From Gonapodya prolifera JEL478 (taxonomy: Eukaryota; Monoblepharomycota; Monoblepharidomycetes; Monoblepharidales; Gonapodyaceae), in contig KQ965744.1 of the NCBI GenBank assembly GCA_001574975.1, forward strand, positions 332,311-396,310: a DNA stretch of 64,000 nucleotides, in the 5' to 3' direction. A program made the position numbers and the translations under genes. The notes beneath the pieces are model-generated. The model was not told the DNA's origin. It was given only the letters and a program-made list of their open reading frames with translations, and did not search any database. Of this stretch, positions 29,801 to 40,914 are shown one piece after another (position 1 is the first letter of the stretch; each line of letters opens with the position of its first letter).

Positions 29801-32800
29801 GCGTCATCCGAGTTGTCAACAAGCTCCGCAGCTTCGCCCTGTCGTTCTCGGTACTTCAACCAGAACGACGCCGACTTCTCGTACAGCTTCTTGGCAAGCG
29901 GGATCATGGAGCGCGTGAAAAAACCCAACGTGTCCGGTCCGAACTTGAACGCCGACTGCGTCTGCGCTTTGTCGGCAGCGTCCACCTTTAGCGGGTGGCA
30001 CACGGACAGGGCCTTGGCAAAGGTGTGCAGGAGGTAAGGTCGAGGAGGCTGGGTGGGGTCTTCACGTTCGATGTTGAGCGGCGCGAGCTGCAAGGCGCGC
30101 TCGACGCCAATAGCCCGGATGGCGCTTTCGAGGGCACGCTCCAGGGCGGCTTTGTGCGGGAAGGAGGAGTAGGTGGATGAATCTCGAATGGACACGACGA
30201 GGAGGAACGTGGGCGAAAGCATGGGTACTGATGCAGTGCCCAGACGCTAAAAAACGACACCAGTTGGTACCTCCATGGGCCGAGCGGTACGGTCGTAAAT
30301 CGACGCAAGTACACTCACTTCAAAGACCGCGCCGACAACATCCAACACTCCACCCCACGCCGTCCGAAACCGGGTCCCCATGGCCGTCTCCACCAACTTT
30401 CCCACTTCCATTAGCGCCTTCCCCCGCCCCGCACTCAACCCATCAACCATCGCGTCCGTCACGCCCCCGCGCACAACAGCCGCGGCCGCCGCGGCCGCGG
30501 CCGCGATGGTCTCCTCCCGGATATCGGCCTCGCCAAGCACGTCCCGCACGAGGGCCGTGACGCCTTGCGTGAAGATCTTGGGGTACCTGTCCTCGCCGTG
30601 GCGGAGCACGGGGTCGGGCTCGGCGTCGGCGTCGGCGATCCCCATGGCCGCGCGCTCGTCCGCGAGGGCCTTGCGCGCCAGGGCGATGGACTGCTTCAGT
30701 CGCACCACGCTGCCGGCAACGAGGTCCATCCACTGGCCGATCAGGACCATGTCGGCCGCGGGAGGACGCATCTCGAGCACGGCGCGGACGGATTCGTCCA
30801 GCAGGGCGATGTCGGAGGGAGTGGGAAAGCTGTCGGTGTCCGTGGATTCGGTAGTGAAAGTGGGAGTGGGAGGGCACAGAATAGCGTTGAGGACGCGGAA
30901 CACAGCTGCGGTGAGGATAGGGTCGCGCGTGGGCGTGCGGGCGGGGAGGGTGAGGAGGGATCGGACGAGGGAGGTGAGCTTGTCGCGGGAGGTGTCGTCG
31001 GGCAGGACCGAGCGGCGGTGACGCGATGGCAGGAGGACGGGAAGGGTGGAGCGGAGCAACGTGAGGCAGTGGATGTGGCTTGAAGAGTGCGCGTCGGAAT
31101 GGTCGTCCATGTCGTCGTGCGATTTAGAGTGGTGCTTGGGCGGCGTGGTTGACGCTGGGGCAGGGGCAAGGACAAAGGGCGAGCGTCAGACTTGGCTACA
31201 GATGGAAACGAGGAACAAAACCAAAAACCTTGAACACGCACCGCTTTCAAGCACCACTGTAGCCCACTCAACAACAACGCCCACAGCCACGGGATGCACG
31301 CGGGCGGGTTTCGGGGGAGTTCTTACAACCTCCACGACGCTCTCGACGGCCTTGCGGCGCACCTTGGGCCGAGCGTCGAGCGTGAGGTGGAGAATGACGG
31401 TAAGGAGGCGCTTTGGGGTCGGGTGGTGCTGCCATGTTTGTTGCGAGAGCGAGGTCAGGAGGCGGGCGAGGCAGGGGAGGATCTGTGTGTGGGATGTGGG
31501 TGTGGGTGGGCATGGAAAGTGATGTGGGAGTCCAACACGGCACATGATGGGGTTTACCCTCCCCTCTCCTAGCATGTCAGTCCAGCACTGCCGGCACATA
31601 ATGTAGTTTGTCCCCTCCCTAAGAAAACCAATCACGCGCTTAGGCCTCGATAACATGCTCCGCGGATCATTCGCCTACGGCGGACGTCTCGCTCTTCCGC
31701 GAGTATATTCCGCTCCACGGTGAGGTCGCCTCCGGCGGACGCCTCAGTCATCGCTATCGCGTTTGGGCCACGGCGCTCCGACTGCTCGGTCTTGCGTACT
31801 TCCCACTCCAGACCTCACAACCCCCTCCCCCCCAACCCAGTACATACGCCACGAACAAACGGCCCATTATCCAAATGCGTCTCGAGCGTCTCAGCGAGGA
31901 GTTTTGCGACTTGCGGGAATTTGAGGCGGAGGACGGATGTTGGCACGCTTGATTTTTCATTATTTCGAGAAGGAGGAAATGTGAAATGCGAAGGGAAACA
32001 TAATGTGGTGCGTTTAGTCTCGGGCGCTGGAGTTGGCAAAGGAGAAACGAGAAAACGCGAGTACTCACTGCAGGAATGTGACTGACAAGAGGTACGCGAC
32101 GGCGGCCAGGAGGTCGTCGTCGTCAGAGTGTTGTTGCGTGTCGAGGACGGTCATCTGGCGAAACGAGACGGAACGTCGGTGAGCGGTGCGGTGGGCGAGT
32201 TTAGACCACGGCGCAGTTTCTTCGTCGACTTCACCCCAAATCAATCGCGATGTACGCTCTCGCTCTCGCGAGAGTATATACCGCTCCGCAGGATCACTCG
32301 CGTCCCATCGAGAACATGCGCTCTGCGCTGTATCAGTCCCGGTTCGCGTGGATCATTCGGCTCGGGCATTCGCCTCTCGACGTACGCTCCGCGAGAGTGT
32401 ATTCGATCTTCCGGCTCCGGCGGACAGCCTCTGTCCAATACTCGCTCCGCCGTGAATGCATTCCGCTCCGCGTGGGACAGTCGCTTCTGGTGGACACCTC
32501 TGTCAATCGATCCTCGCTCCGCGACATTATTCCGCTTCGCAGGGCACTCGCATCCGTCGCCTCCGGCTGACAACTCGCTGGGCTCGCTGGGCTCGACTCC
32601 CCTTCACTCTAATTCGCCTCGTTCGTTCCGTCTCGCTCCCCCCCCGCCCCCGTGAGACACCCACAAGCGACCCAAAGTACGCCGTTGCCGAGGGCACTTC
32701 ATTCTGTTCTGCAATCGTCTGTGGACGTTTCACACGTACGCGTGTAGCGTCAGTTAGCGGCAACGTTAACGTCAGTGGAGTGCCAGAAGTGTAAGCGAGC

Positions 32801-33081
32801 AAAGCAGCACGCACCTGGTCGATAGCCACCAGCAGCCCTGCTCGTCTCTGGCTCTCGCCTGCCCCAGTTCCGCCAGCCTGCGTGCGGATCTTTGCGAACG
32901 CTGGCGAGTCGTAAAATGACTCTGCTGCTGCTTCTTCTGGAGATATGTCCGTGTCCTGCGCGGCCACTGCATCGTCCTGGATTGGTGCCGCGGGGGGCGT
33001 CTCCTGGCTTTTTTTCGCGGATGCAGATGGCTGACGTGGCGTAGCGAGCGGGCGCGACTTCTTTGGCTTGTTCTGCGCCAT
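26887..33081 (-). CDS. RRP12: Ribosomal RNA-processing protein 12 (NUC173 domain)
   Basis: Rrp12 is a HEAT/ARM-repeat nucleolar protein needed for export and maturation of both ribosomal subunits. The start MAQNKPKKSRPLATPRQ is followed by FAKIRTQAGGTGAGESQRRA. Central exons carry the NUC173/HEAT body, for example LHTFAKALSVCHPLKVDAAD, SMIPLAKKLYEKSASFWLKY and GLAPHLGKLLQNPIEEMYPG (29.6-30.2 kb). The C-terminus is acidic then basic (DEDFEVDEEGKLLINDAEAS, KIKFATGQKRGRDED). The last exons read DPYAYIPLDSKIVGKR and GQFKSIIRAAQTGSKK, stopping at 26887. Two 5' introns (about 31498-31845 and 32151-32815) are several times longer than the others and carry a GC-rich repeat family listed separately. 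Confidence 0.88.
31640..31800 (-). repeat. GC-rich degenerate repeat in an RRP12 intron
   Basis: Read on the RRP12 coding strand this stretch contains GTCCGCCGTAGGCGAATGAT, then a GCGGAGC-like word and TCGAGGCCTAAGCGCG. The same words in the same order occur in the oversized intron of the hydroxyacid oxidase gene at 47.5-47.9 kb. It lies wholly within an intron of about 350 bases. Confidence 0.75.
32215..32640 (-). repeat. GC-rich degenerate repeat array in an RRP12 intron
   Basis: This array has several imperfect units built from CGCTCCGCGAGAGT, CCTCCGGCGGACA and ATTCCGCTCCGC-like words on the plus strand, which are the reverse complement of the words in the 47.5 kb intron. It fills most of an intron of about 660 bases, where typical introns here are 50-100 bases. 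It ends near a short GGCTCGCT triplication at 32573-32596. Confidence 0.75.
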
Positions 33082-33978
33082 CGCGTGGGGATTCGCTGTG
33101 GGTCCACCAAAGAGAAAAGGCCGGTGCCGCAAATTCAGCCGAAGACCACAGCGTCCGCAGCGGTCCACATTACAGTCGAAAGCCGCGATTCAAGTTTCGA
33201 GACTCATTCCACACATGGAAATAACGCCCCATCCGTTTGCTTCGATTTGATGCTATAGCAACATGCCCTGATGGAGAAACAAAGCAACACCGACTCTTTG
33301 TAACCTCACCAACCAACTTATGGAAATGATTTAGAGAACGCAAGGAAATCCAACCATGAAGACAGAGAGAGACAAAAAAAAGCCTCAAGTGTTGATGGAG
33401 ACAACAGACGACATCCGATAAACAAAGAAACATACCTTTGTTCCCTGAAGAGTTCGGTCCGTCTTCCGAAACCCAAAGTGCGTCTCTCCTCACACCTGAA
33501 GATCGGCCGCCTTATTATGCCGCTGCTGCAGTTTGGGTCGCATTAAGGTGTCAGGTGATGAATTTAGCAGGGCGACACAGAATGTTGGGTGGGTTGCTGG
33601 CCAGGCCTGACTCCATCGAGACCGACCCAGAATATCCGCGGTGGTGGTGCCGAAAATCTTCGCATGACGTGTGTTGTTTGTCGTCCGACTTCCACATAAA
33701 CATGGAAAGCAACCCACACCTCATTCCGTCGTGTGCGGGCCGGATCCGGTCTCCTTCTCCGAGTCCGTCCCTCATTCCCTGGACACGACGTTATACCTGT
33801 GGGTGTGCGAAAAATAAATTACCTGGGGGCGAACAACTCGGCACCCCCCAGGTACAGGTAGCGGTTTTAAAACCCGCCAATGACCGACACCTTTCATCAT
33901 TGACTCCGCCTCTCGAAACACCCGTGACACGGCAGACACATCCACCCACATCCACCACACCACATCTGCCTTTTTCCA
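33082..33978. other. Intergenic region upstream of RRP12
   Basis: No convincing gene is seen. Reading frames on both strands lack domains, membrane segments or matching splice partners. It should hold the RRP12 promoter (near 33100-33200) and the promoter of the signal-peptide reading frame starting at 33979. Confidence 0.45.
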
Positions 33979-35325
33979 ATGCGTCTTCTCGTCCTCCTCC
34001 TCCTCGCCCTCTCCGCGTGCCTCCAGCTCGTCACGGCTGCTCCCGCACTCGGTGTTAGGAACTCGATACGCGCGAGAATGTGGTCTTATTTATGACGCTA
34101 TTTCTCCATAGCGACGTGGGAAGAAACGTGCGAAAGTACACGATTTTAATTGTGCTGATGAAGGTGTGGATCAAATTTGAATCATCCAGTTTCCACCCTC
34201 GCCGATACGCCGCGCGCTCCCTGGTCTTGCGTTGCCGTCCCTCGATCAGCAATATCATCACTCAGCTTGTGAAGGCGCTCGTACTTCCAATCAAAAGAAA
34301 AGGAGAACGTCATCTTTCTTGCCAATGGGGAAGCCCTCTCTGCACTCAGTCCGCGCACGCCACCCGCCGCTGCTGTATCTGGGCATGCGGCGTCGGTCAT
34401 CTCCAACATTCTGATATGTTCCGCTGCGAAATGTCGCGGGGTGGCATCGATTAAGAAATATATCAATCGAGCATTGCAACGTGCTCCCAAGGCACGTCTC
34501 CAAGCATGATATGCATCTGCTCTCCCTTTTCAAGGATCCTCATGACCCTTCCACAAACGCGTGTGAAGCGATCAAGACTCCGGTCATCAACGTACTGTGC
34601 TCTATCAGAAATCCGCGGAAATCTCTGAGATCTCGTCGGCTTCCGTGACTGCGCATCGAAACCTTCTCGTGCTTTCCAAAGGATTCAAACCGTCATGAAG
34701 ACCGAAACACTCGCGAGCGACACCTCAAAGAGCATTGCTAAGCATGCGATCGCACATGATAAGAAAAAACTGTTGGTTTTCGAGCGATCGTGAAAATGAA
34801 ACGGGGTGAACATCAAACTCAGCACCATTCCAGGATGAGAGACGCGCAACCCGTCGAAAAGGAAGACAAAGAATCTCAGACGTTGATACGAAATCATTAC
34901 TGCTGTGAGCTCAACCGTGTGCAGATCCACATTCACAAACCCTTGGATACAAACAAACCATTGGATACAAACAGCAACGTACCTCAGCGACAAAGATCAA
35001 CTCAAAAAGGTAATCGCTCAAATAGCAAACGATAGCAAATACCTCATAAAGCTACCTTTTACGCCTCTGCGCCGCCAAAGTCAAACTTCACTATGCCGAT
35101 GTTGATCCCATAATTATTGACGAAACCGTAGAGGACATTAACGTGAGTGCGCGTTTTTTACTAGCACTCCGTTTTTGTTGGTGTTGACTAAAGTATGGTA
35201 CCAAGGCTGGTCTTGATGCACGTACTCTATTTATGATCGCTGTCAGTGGACTTTGTTGAAAACGATGACGAGGCCGCAAAGTTGCTTCGATTGGCTGGCG
35301 GACACGGAAGACTCTATTCTAATTA
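33979..35325 (+). pseudogene. Probable decayed gene for a secreted protein, unrecognised
   Basis: The locus opens with a clean signal peptide, MRLLVLLLLALSACL then QLVTAAPAL (33979-34050). Coding-looking stretches follow in more than one frame: SISNIITQLVKAL (about 34235), ALSALSPRTPPAAAVSGHAA (about 34335-34395), DPHDPSTNACEAIKTPVINV (about 34520-34590), KLHYADVDPIIIDETVEDIN (about 35080-35140) and VDFVENDDEAAKLLRLAGGH (about 35245-35310), ending GRLYSN. Some frame changes fit introns; others have no workable splice sites, so decay is likely. A 16-base direct repeat built on TTGGATACAAAC lies near 34945-34975. I do not recognise the family, and the gene limits are uncertain. Confidence 0.35.
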
Positions 35326-35601
35326 ATTGCTGTATCATCAAATAATTTTCTACTCCATATGCGTCCATCAGTGTGTGTTGCGACAGTCGATGGTAGATTG
35401 GTCCTCTAATGCGGCTCTCTTCAGCGCTCGCCCTTCGGGTCTTGAGTTTTGTCCCAAGTAAACGATTGCCATTTTTTACGTTGGTTTTATTTTCTATAAT
35501 ATAGAGCGAAAAATGAATCCCGACCGCACAACGTTCACCACATCCTCCACCCACCGCACCGCACTCCAGCCGCATCCTCCCCATCCTCACCCCGCACCCG
35601 C

Positions 35602-37036
35602 CTACGCCTTGAACGTCTGCACGACCATAGCCACGCCCTGCCTGCACACAGGACACGCGCCGTCCTCGACCTTCATCCTGCGCGCGCAGGCGATACACAA
35701 CGCGTAGTGCCCGCAGGGAACGAGCACGCAGTTCGTGGGGTGGGCGAGGCAGATTTTGCATAGGTCCGCTTCTGGGTCGGGGTTGCGGTCGGGGTTGGGG
35801 AGGGCGGTGGATGGTAGACCAATGGGTGAAGGTGCGGCAGTGTCCACGAGGCCATCTGGTACGTCCGCATCCGCCTCTACCGCCCCAACCACACCACTTG
35901 ATCCTGCTCCCGCTCCCGCCGCCATCGAAATGTCCAGCTCGGCTTCGGCAAGATGCCGCAACTCCGCGCCTGACCACGCCGAGCTCCGCGTGCGGCGCGT
36001 CTGCTCAATAATGGCCTGCACGACCCATTCGGCACGAAAGTCCAGCGCCTGGACCGTTGGTACGTCATCGTCATCATCTCTTGTTCCCGTACCATATATG
36101 TCCGTCCGCTCAGGCAACACACCGCCACCCTGGTCCCTTCGCCTCCTCCTCTTTCTGCGATCCCGCCGCGCCTCATGCTCGGCCTCGACCCGCGCACGCT
36201 CCATCTCGTCCCACCTCCTGAGCACGCGCAAAACTTTGGTGAGCTCGCGGGCGTGCTGTTCCCGGAACCCGCGCGCGACAAACGACCGCACGAGAGAGTC
36301 GAAGAAGGGCGGGAGGGTGTCGGGGTCGGTGCAGATACGGCAGTCGACGGGGTAGGGGGAGTGCGGGCAGTAGAAGGGTACAGAGTCCTCCTCGGCGTCG
36401 GCGTCAGTGATGGCGGGTTCTTGCGGTGTGTAGTCGGCGTTAGTGGCCGTGGAGCGAGGTTCCCAGGGGTCGTAAGCGTCCGCGAGGTGCCCATGCGGGA
36501 CCGTTTCACCGTCAGGCTGCGTTCCACCAGCCACTTCCCGCCGGTCCGACGCTTCACGCTCCACCTGGCGCTGCTCAGTCGTGGGGGCGACAGCGGCAGT
36601 CGTGGTGGTCCCGCCCCACCCTGCTGGCCAATTCTGGCGAAACATGTCCGTCAAGGGCGACCGCCACTCGGCACCTTCGGGCACCTGCGCCATCTGCTGT
36701 CGCCAAAACTCTTGCCACTGTATGCGGGCCACCGATGGCCTGTCCCCATCGCCCTCGTCCTGTGCACGCGAACCGTCGGGGTCATGGACGTGCTTGCAAC
36801 CTGGGCAGTAGTAGAGAAAGCGCGAGGCGATGTCCAGGAATCCCTTTCCGTCAACGTACTGCGGATAATTCTGTCGCTCTGGGCGGCGATCTGGTGGTTG
36901 GAGGAGACTGAGCTCGCGGACAGCTCTTGCAGAGTGTGGCGATAAACGCACCGATGCATGAGCAGCACAGGTCCAGTCCAACGAGGTGGCAGTGCGCGTG
37001 CCCACACTCCTTCGCTCCGGCGGCCACCGCTGCCAT
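35602..37036 (-). CDS. RING-finger protein with N-terminal zinc motif
   Basis: The C-terminus is a C3HC4-type RING: CKICLAHPTNC, PCGHYALCIACARRM, CPVCRQG (about 35605-35765), typical of single-subunit E3 ubiquitin ligases of the Neuralized/MEX3/IAP-like RING-HC type. The best start is MAAVAAGAKECGHAHC. An intron of about 70 bases near 36920-36985 then joins CCSCIE to RQNYPQYVDG, giving a second Cys/His cluster: CGHAHC, CCSC and CPGCKHVHD in about 55 residues. The roughly 380 residues between are low complexity with charged patches and an Arg-rich RKRRRRR-like run. Substrate and location cannot be inferred. The plus-strand gene fragment at 37214 is divergent, with 180 bases between starts. Confidence 0.72.
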
Positions 37037-37213
37037 GGGCGCTGCAGTTTAACGTTGCAGGTGGGAGGATTGGCTGCGGCCTCTTTCACTCACCAAAAAC
37101 ACCCTGCCGGACGGCTTTGGACGACGGCTGGAGTATCGCGTGAGCGATCGCAGTCAGCGTCGCGTCCTCACTATCCCTCCTTGTTGTCGCCGCGAGTCGT
37201 GAGTGTAGCAGAC

Positions 37214-37440
37214 ATGTCACTTGTCGCATCGACCACCCAAGAGGATCCCGCATCCGTCGCTCGTTCTGATGCAATCTCCCCCACTGGTACGTTCAAGTTG
37301 CTCGTTTGCTCGCTTCTTTTTGCCACCAACTTCCTTCTCCTGTCCCAATTCCCCTTCAGTTCCTCAAATGATCAAATCGATCCGCTCCTACCACTCATCA
37401 GCGTTTCTCCAATGCTTCACGGACCTCAAACTCGGTATGC
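37214..37440 (+). CDS. Short 5' gene fragment, unrecognised
   Basis: A start MSLVASTTQEDPASVARSDA is followed by a GTACGT donor at about 37286. The acceptor near 37361 gives VPQMIKSIRSYHSSAFLQCF, then TDLKL and another donor-like GTATGC. Nothing sensible continues the frame beyond about 37440, where composition changes sharply to the CpG-poor block. It may be the intact front of a gene whose remainder was displaced or lost. The family is not recognised; a loose likeness to the N-terminus of exosome RNase PH-type subunits was considered but is too weak to call. Confidence 0.3.
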
Positions 37441-37489
37441 CATGTTTGCATCTTCTGGTTTCTGAATGATCATCGTTGACTCGTCGCTA

Positions 37490-40400
37490 CCAGCCAATAT
37501 ATCTGCTTGAAATATGTTTGGAAAACTATTGAGTCCTCTCTGCTGATACCCTTGACAGACTCTTGATTCTTAGCTACCAGACTGTCCAAGTAGGTTTTGT
37601 TTCTCCTATTCTTCTTTTTTGTTCAAACTTCAACCTGTTTCCCAACTCCCAAAGACCAAAGGCTGATGCCTAACACTCATGTTGCCATTTTCTCTCACCC
37701 TGCACATAACAGTCCCAAGTCTTTTTGCCCACAGGAACTTGGAATGCACACACGCAAATGTAGTGTTGCCTTGTTCACATCAACCACCACATACGTCATG
37801 TACAAATCGCCATCATGAAACTTGTTCACAACACTTACACAAGTCCTAACACTATCATTAGTACATATAATTATTATACAGCAGATATGTGTGACACCAG
37901 GAGCATCACTTCCATGTGCTCAGGAGCAGTAGAACTAGACATGGATGTATGAGAACACAATACAGGGACTCATGCCATCCTGTGCCCCACCTGGACATAG
38001 TGTCAACTACAGAAACCTAAAGAACCAAGCTACACAACCACTCTATGACCAATGTCTGCACCACTTCTCCACCACCACTAAGCCCAACATGCCAGCAAAC
38101 AGTAAGTTCACATGTCCTCCATGACAATGTGGTATCAAGTCAACTTATAACACAATTGAAGTTAGAAGGAAGGGCCATTGGCATTCATGGTTGGACTTCA
38201 TTGCAACTTGTGGGACATGTTAGAATATGTACCTGATCTCACCTGGTTTTTTTTGTCATGGCTTTATATTACAAGTATTTTATTCTTGAAGAACAAGATA
38301 GGGTAGAGCTGCAAACAGAAGTGCAAATAAACTAATTTTTTACATTTGCAGAGGGCTGTAGATTCTTTTCCTATTCCCTTTGGAGTTCTTGGAGCATTGC
38401 TTAACTGTTGTTGTGGCATCAGAAGTTACTTGATGAACTCTACACAATGGCACTGACAGACACAATCACCAGAAATATTCCAAACAGGTGATTGGATTGT
38501 GTGACATTGTCTTGTTAATTTGAATGTTGAAATTTCAAGCTGGAAAGTGTCAATGCAACTCTCTGACATATTTTTTACCCCCCACAGAACCAATGCATTT
38601 CTGAATAGACCCACACATTGCATCAACAAAAGATACTTTCTGTAAATTTTTGATAAAAGGATGGTAAAGAAATGGACATCACCCTGGAGGAGCAAGAAGT
38701 ATCGATAACATTTTGTGTTTACTCCTCCTGTAGTGGAATTGACACTGATACTCAATCCACTATAATTAGACTCCTCTTTGGGACTAATGACTTTGTGGCA
38801 AGGGACTAAGAGATTATCAGGGCAATAAAGCCTTTACTAGTTCTACATGTGTCCTGAGCAGATTACACTGCAATTGCAACCACTTCTTACTCTGTCCCAT
38901 TTTAACCCTTCCAGCATAGCAACACCACCCTTGGACACATCCCAGGTGACTGTACATGCAAGTGTCAGTTCCACCACACTCCCCTTGAAAATATCAAAAG
39001 TAACCCAGCTTTCTTTTGTAACCTGCCCCCAAAAATTGTGAGAAAAATCACAGATATTACAGATAGAATACAAAATTCTTTGCAGTGTTAATTGTGAGGG
39101 TATCTAAGTGCATGTGATGGTAATATCCACATGACATATTTCAAATGTCAGTTTCAACACTTTCAGTTGGTAAAAGCAATCTTCAAGCTCAGAAGATTGA
39201 GAGAGTTTGTGTGTAGTGTTCCTCCCATTTTTCTTTCCAGGAAAGGTGTCCAATGACATCCAGGGGTTCAGCTCTGATTAGAGAGCCTCTTCAACTTTGC
39301 CTTCAGCAGCTGATTCTGGGCCTTCAGCTTATCCAATTCACGCTGCATTTGCTTCTGAGAGGCCTGGTTGGACTTCTGAAGTCTGAGAATGAACGCATTT
39401 GTGCGCTCAAGTTCTCTGTGAAGGTATTGGTTCTCCTCAACAAGATTCAAGACATCAAGTGGGTGAGACTGAGACACATCCTGTGAGAAAGTACTGTGTT
39501 GGCACCCTTCATCACTGGGTGGAGGTGACGACATGGAATAAGGCCTGTGGTGTGGTGGTAGGTGCGACATTGGAGTGACACTGAAAGCACTTGGTGGGAG
39601 AGCTGAGATGCCCATTAGAGGAATTTCATTTGGTAGTATCAAACCATCATGAGTGATTGGAACTACAGTGTCAGTATGGAAAGTTGATGAGAGTCACAAA
39701 AGGGATAATGATGGATGCAGTAATGATAAAAGCCTTTACCTGGCGTCTCATAGATGTATGTTGGCGCTGCCATCCTTGCTGTGTGGAAGGGAATCACGTG
39801 TGGGGTTGCGAAAATTTGTGCTGTGGTCGCAGCGGCGTCTTGCGCCACAAAAAAAAAAAAACCAATTCAAACTGGATAATTATTCTCTTTCCATGTTTCT
39901 TGCTTTGTCATCAATTTTGCTGACTTTTGGGGCTGAGTCAGCTGGGTGTTTCAAAGGACAAAGGTGTACAGTTGCACTTGTTGGGTTGCAGTTGCATAGG
40001 GCATACCAGTGTTTAATTGAAGGATATTTTGTATGTTCATTTTGCATGTTTGCACTAATCCAAAAATAGGGGTCTGAAGTTGGAGTGTGTTGGGGGCACA
40101 ACTTGCTACAATCACAGCATCACAAGAGTTGATAACATCTAAGTTATATCAAGTGGTATTATGCTACAAGTACACTACAGCTGGTAATCTGCTTTTCTTT
40201 ATCAGATTTTTATTGTCATCTTTGCATCAGGGTATGTGGCTGTAGTTGTATGGGGGTGTTGTCAATTGGCACACACCCACATTTGGTAGTGTGCACCACA
40301 CAACTGATGGGAGATGAAAACACCACAACTGAAGCTACTTGCGCAACCCCATCTGTAGCCTGACTGGGTATCTTACATAGCAACATCCAGTGCCATGTGG

Positions 40401-40772
40401 CACAGCTCACTGTTACAACAATAAATTATGATTCTCACTTCAGCAGGAGAAGTGCTTCATCTTCAAAAAATACATCTGTCAGCAAACATTTTAGCCCACT
40501 GTCATTTTTTGGCGGAGTTAGCCAGACTTGTCATGTGAAACTTGCATGTGAAAGTAGTGGCAGCTGCCAATTCATGCATGGGAGTGGTAGGTACCCTAAG
40601 CATGGTGAAAAAAAGAGAATCTACGTCCATATCTCATAGAATTGGAAGCTAATGTTGAAAGTTGGAGTAGAACTAACTAGTTGTAGCATTATTGTCATTT
40701 TGTCATTTTGGGTGTAGGTGGTAGCATTGCCTCTAGATTTGCACAGCCCACAGGTGTTTCCACCCCAGCCAA
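37490..40772. other. CpG-depleted, AT-richer block of about 3.3 kb
   Basis: By eye only about 20 CpG dinucleotides occur in this block, against well over a hundred expected from its base content. Stretches of more than 600 bases (about 37865-38700 and 38710-39325) show none, while flanking DNA is CpG-rich. TG and CA are abundant, as expected from deamination of methylated CpG. The few CpGs cluster at 39.33-39.85 kb over a small coiled-coil gene. An 8-base direct repeat, CCAGCCAA, stands at both ends (37490-37497 and 40765-40772). No transposase, reverse transcriptase or terminal inverted repeat was recognised. It could be a methylated mobile element, other inserted DNA or an assembly join. 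Confidence 0.6.
39268..39773 (-). CDS. Small coiled-coil protein inside the CpG-poor block
   Basis: The first exon starts MAAPTYIYETP (39773-39740). An intron of 77 bases with GTAAAG donor and TGTAG acceptor leads to exon 2 (39662-39268), VPITHDGLILPNEIPLMGIS. A Pro/Ser-rich middle (MSHLPPHHRPYSMSSPPPSD) precedes a strong coiled coil of about 55 residues with leucines at heptad spacing (LNLVEENQYLHRELERTNAF, LDKLKAQNQLLKAKLKRL), ending SNQS. The coil resembles a bZIP leucine zipper without the basic region. The frame also continues 5' of the ATG through a GTG, so an upstream exon is possible. CpGs are kept here while lost around it, which suggests recent function or selection. Confidence 0.5.
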
Positions 40773-40914
40773 ATAGTTTGAGCGACTTTCGGTTGTCCGT
40801 TGACCAACGAAGAGGCCCCAGCCATGACGTGAGTGCCTTGACCAAAAGTCCGATCCCGGTTCACAGCACACAAAATCTGGCATCGGCTGTCTGCGGAGGC
40901 ACGCCGCACGCACG

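Noticed and set aside
33438-34058. Plus-strand frame of about 200 codons upstream of RRP12
   Set aside because: Composition is like the intergenic background, no motif is present, and it only partly overlaps the better-supported signal peptide at 33979 in a different frame.
37490-40772. The CpG-poor block as an LTR or other retroelement fossil
   Set aside because: No reverse transcriptase, integrase, protease or capsid-like frame and no long terminal repeats were seen, so no such family can be named.
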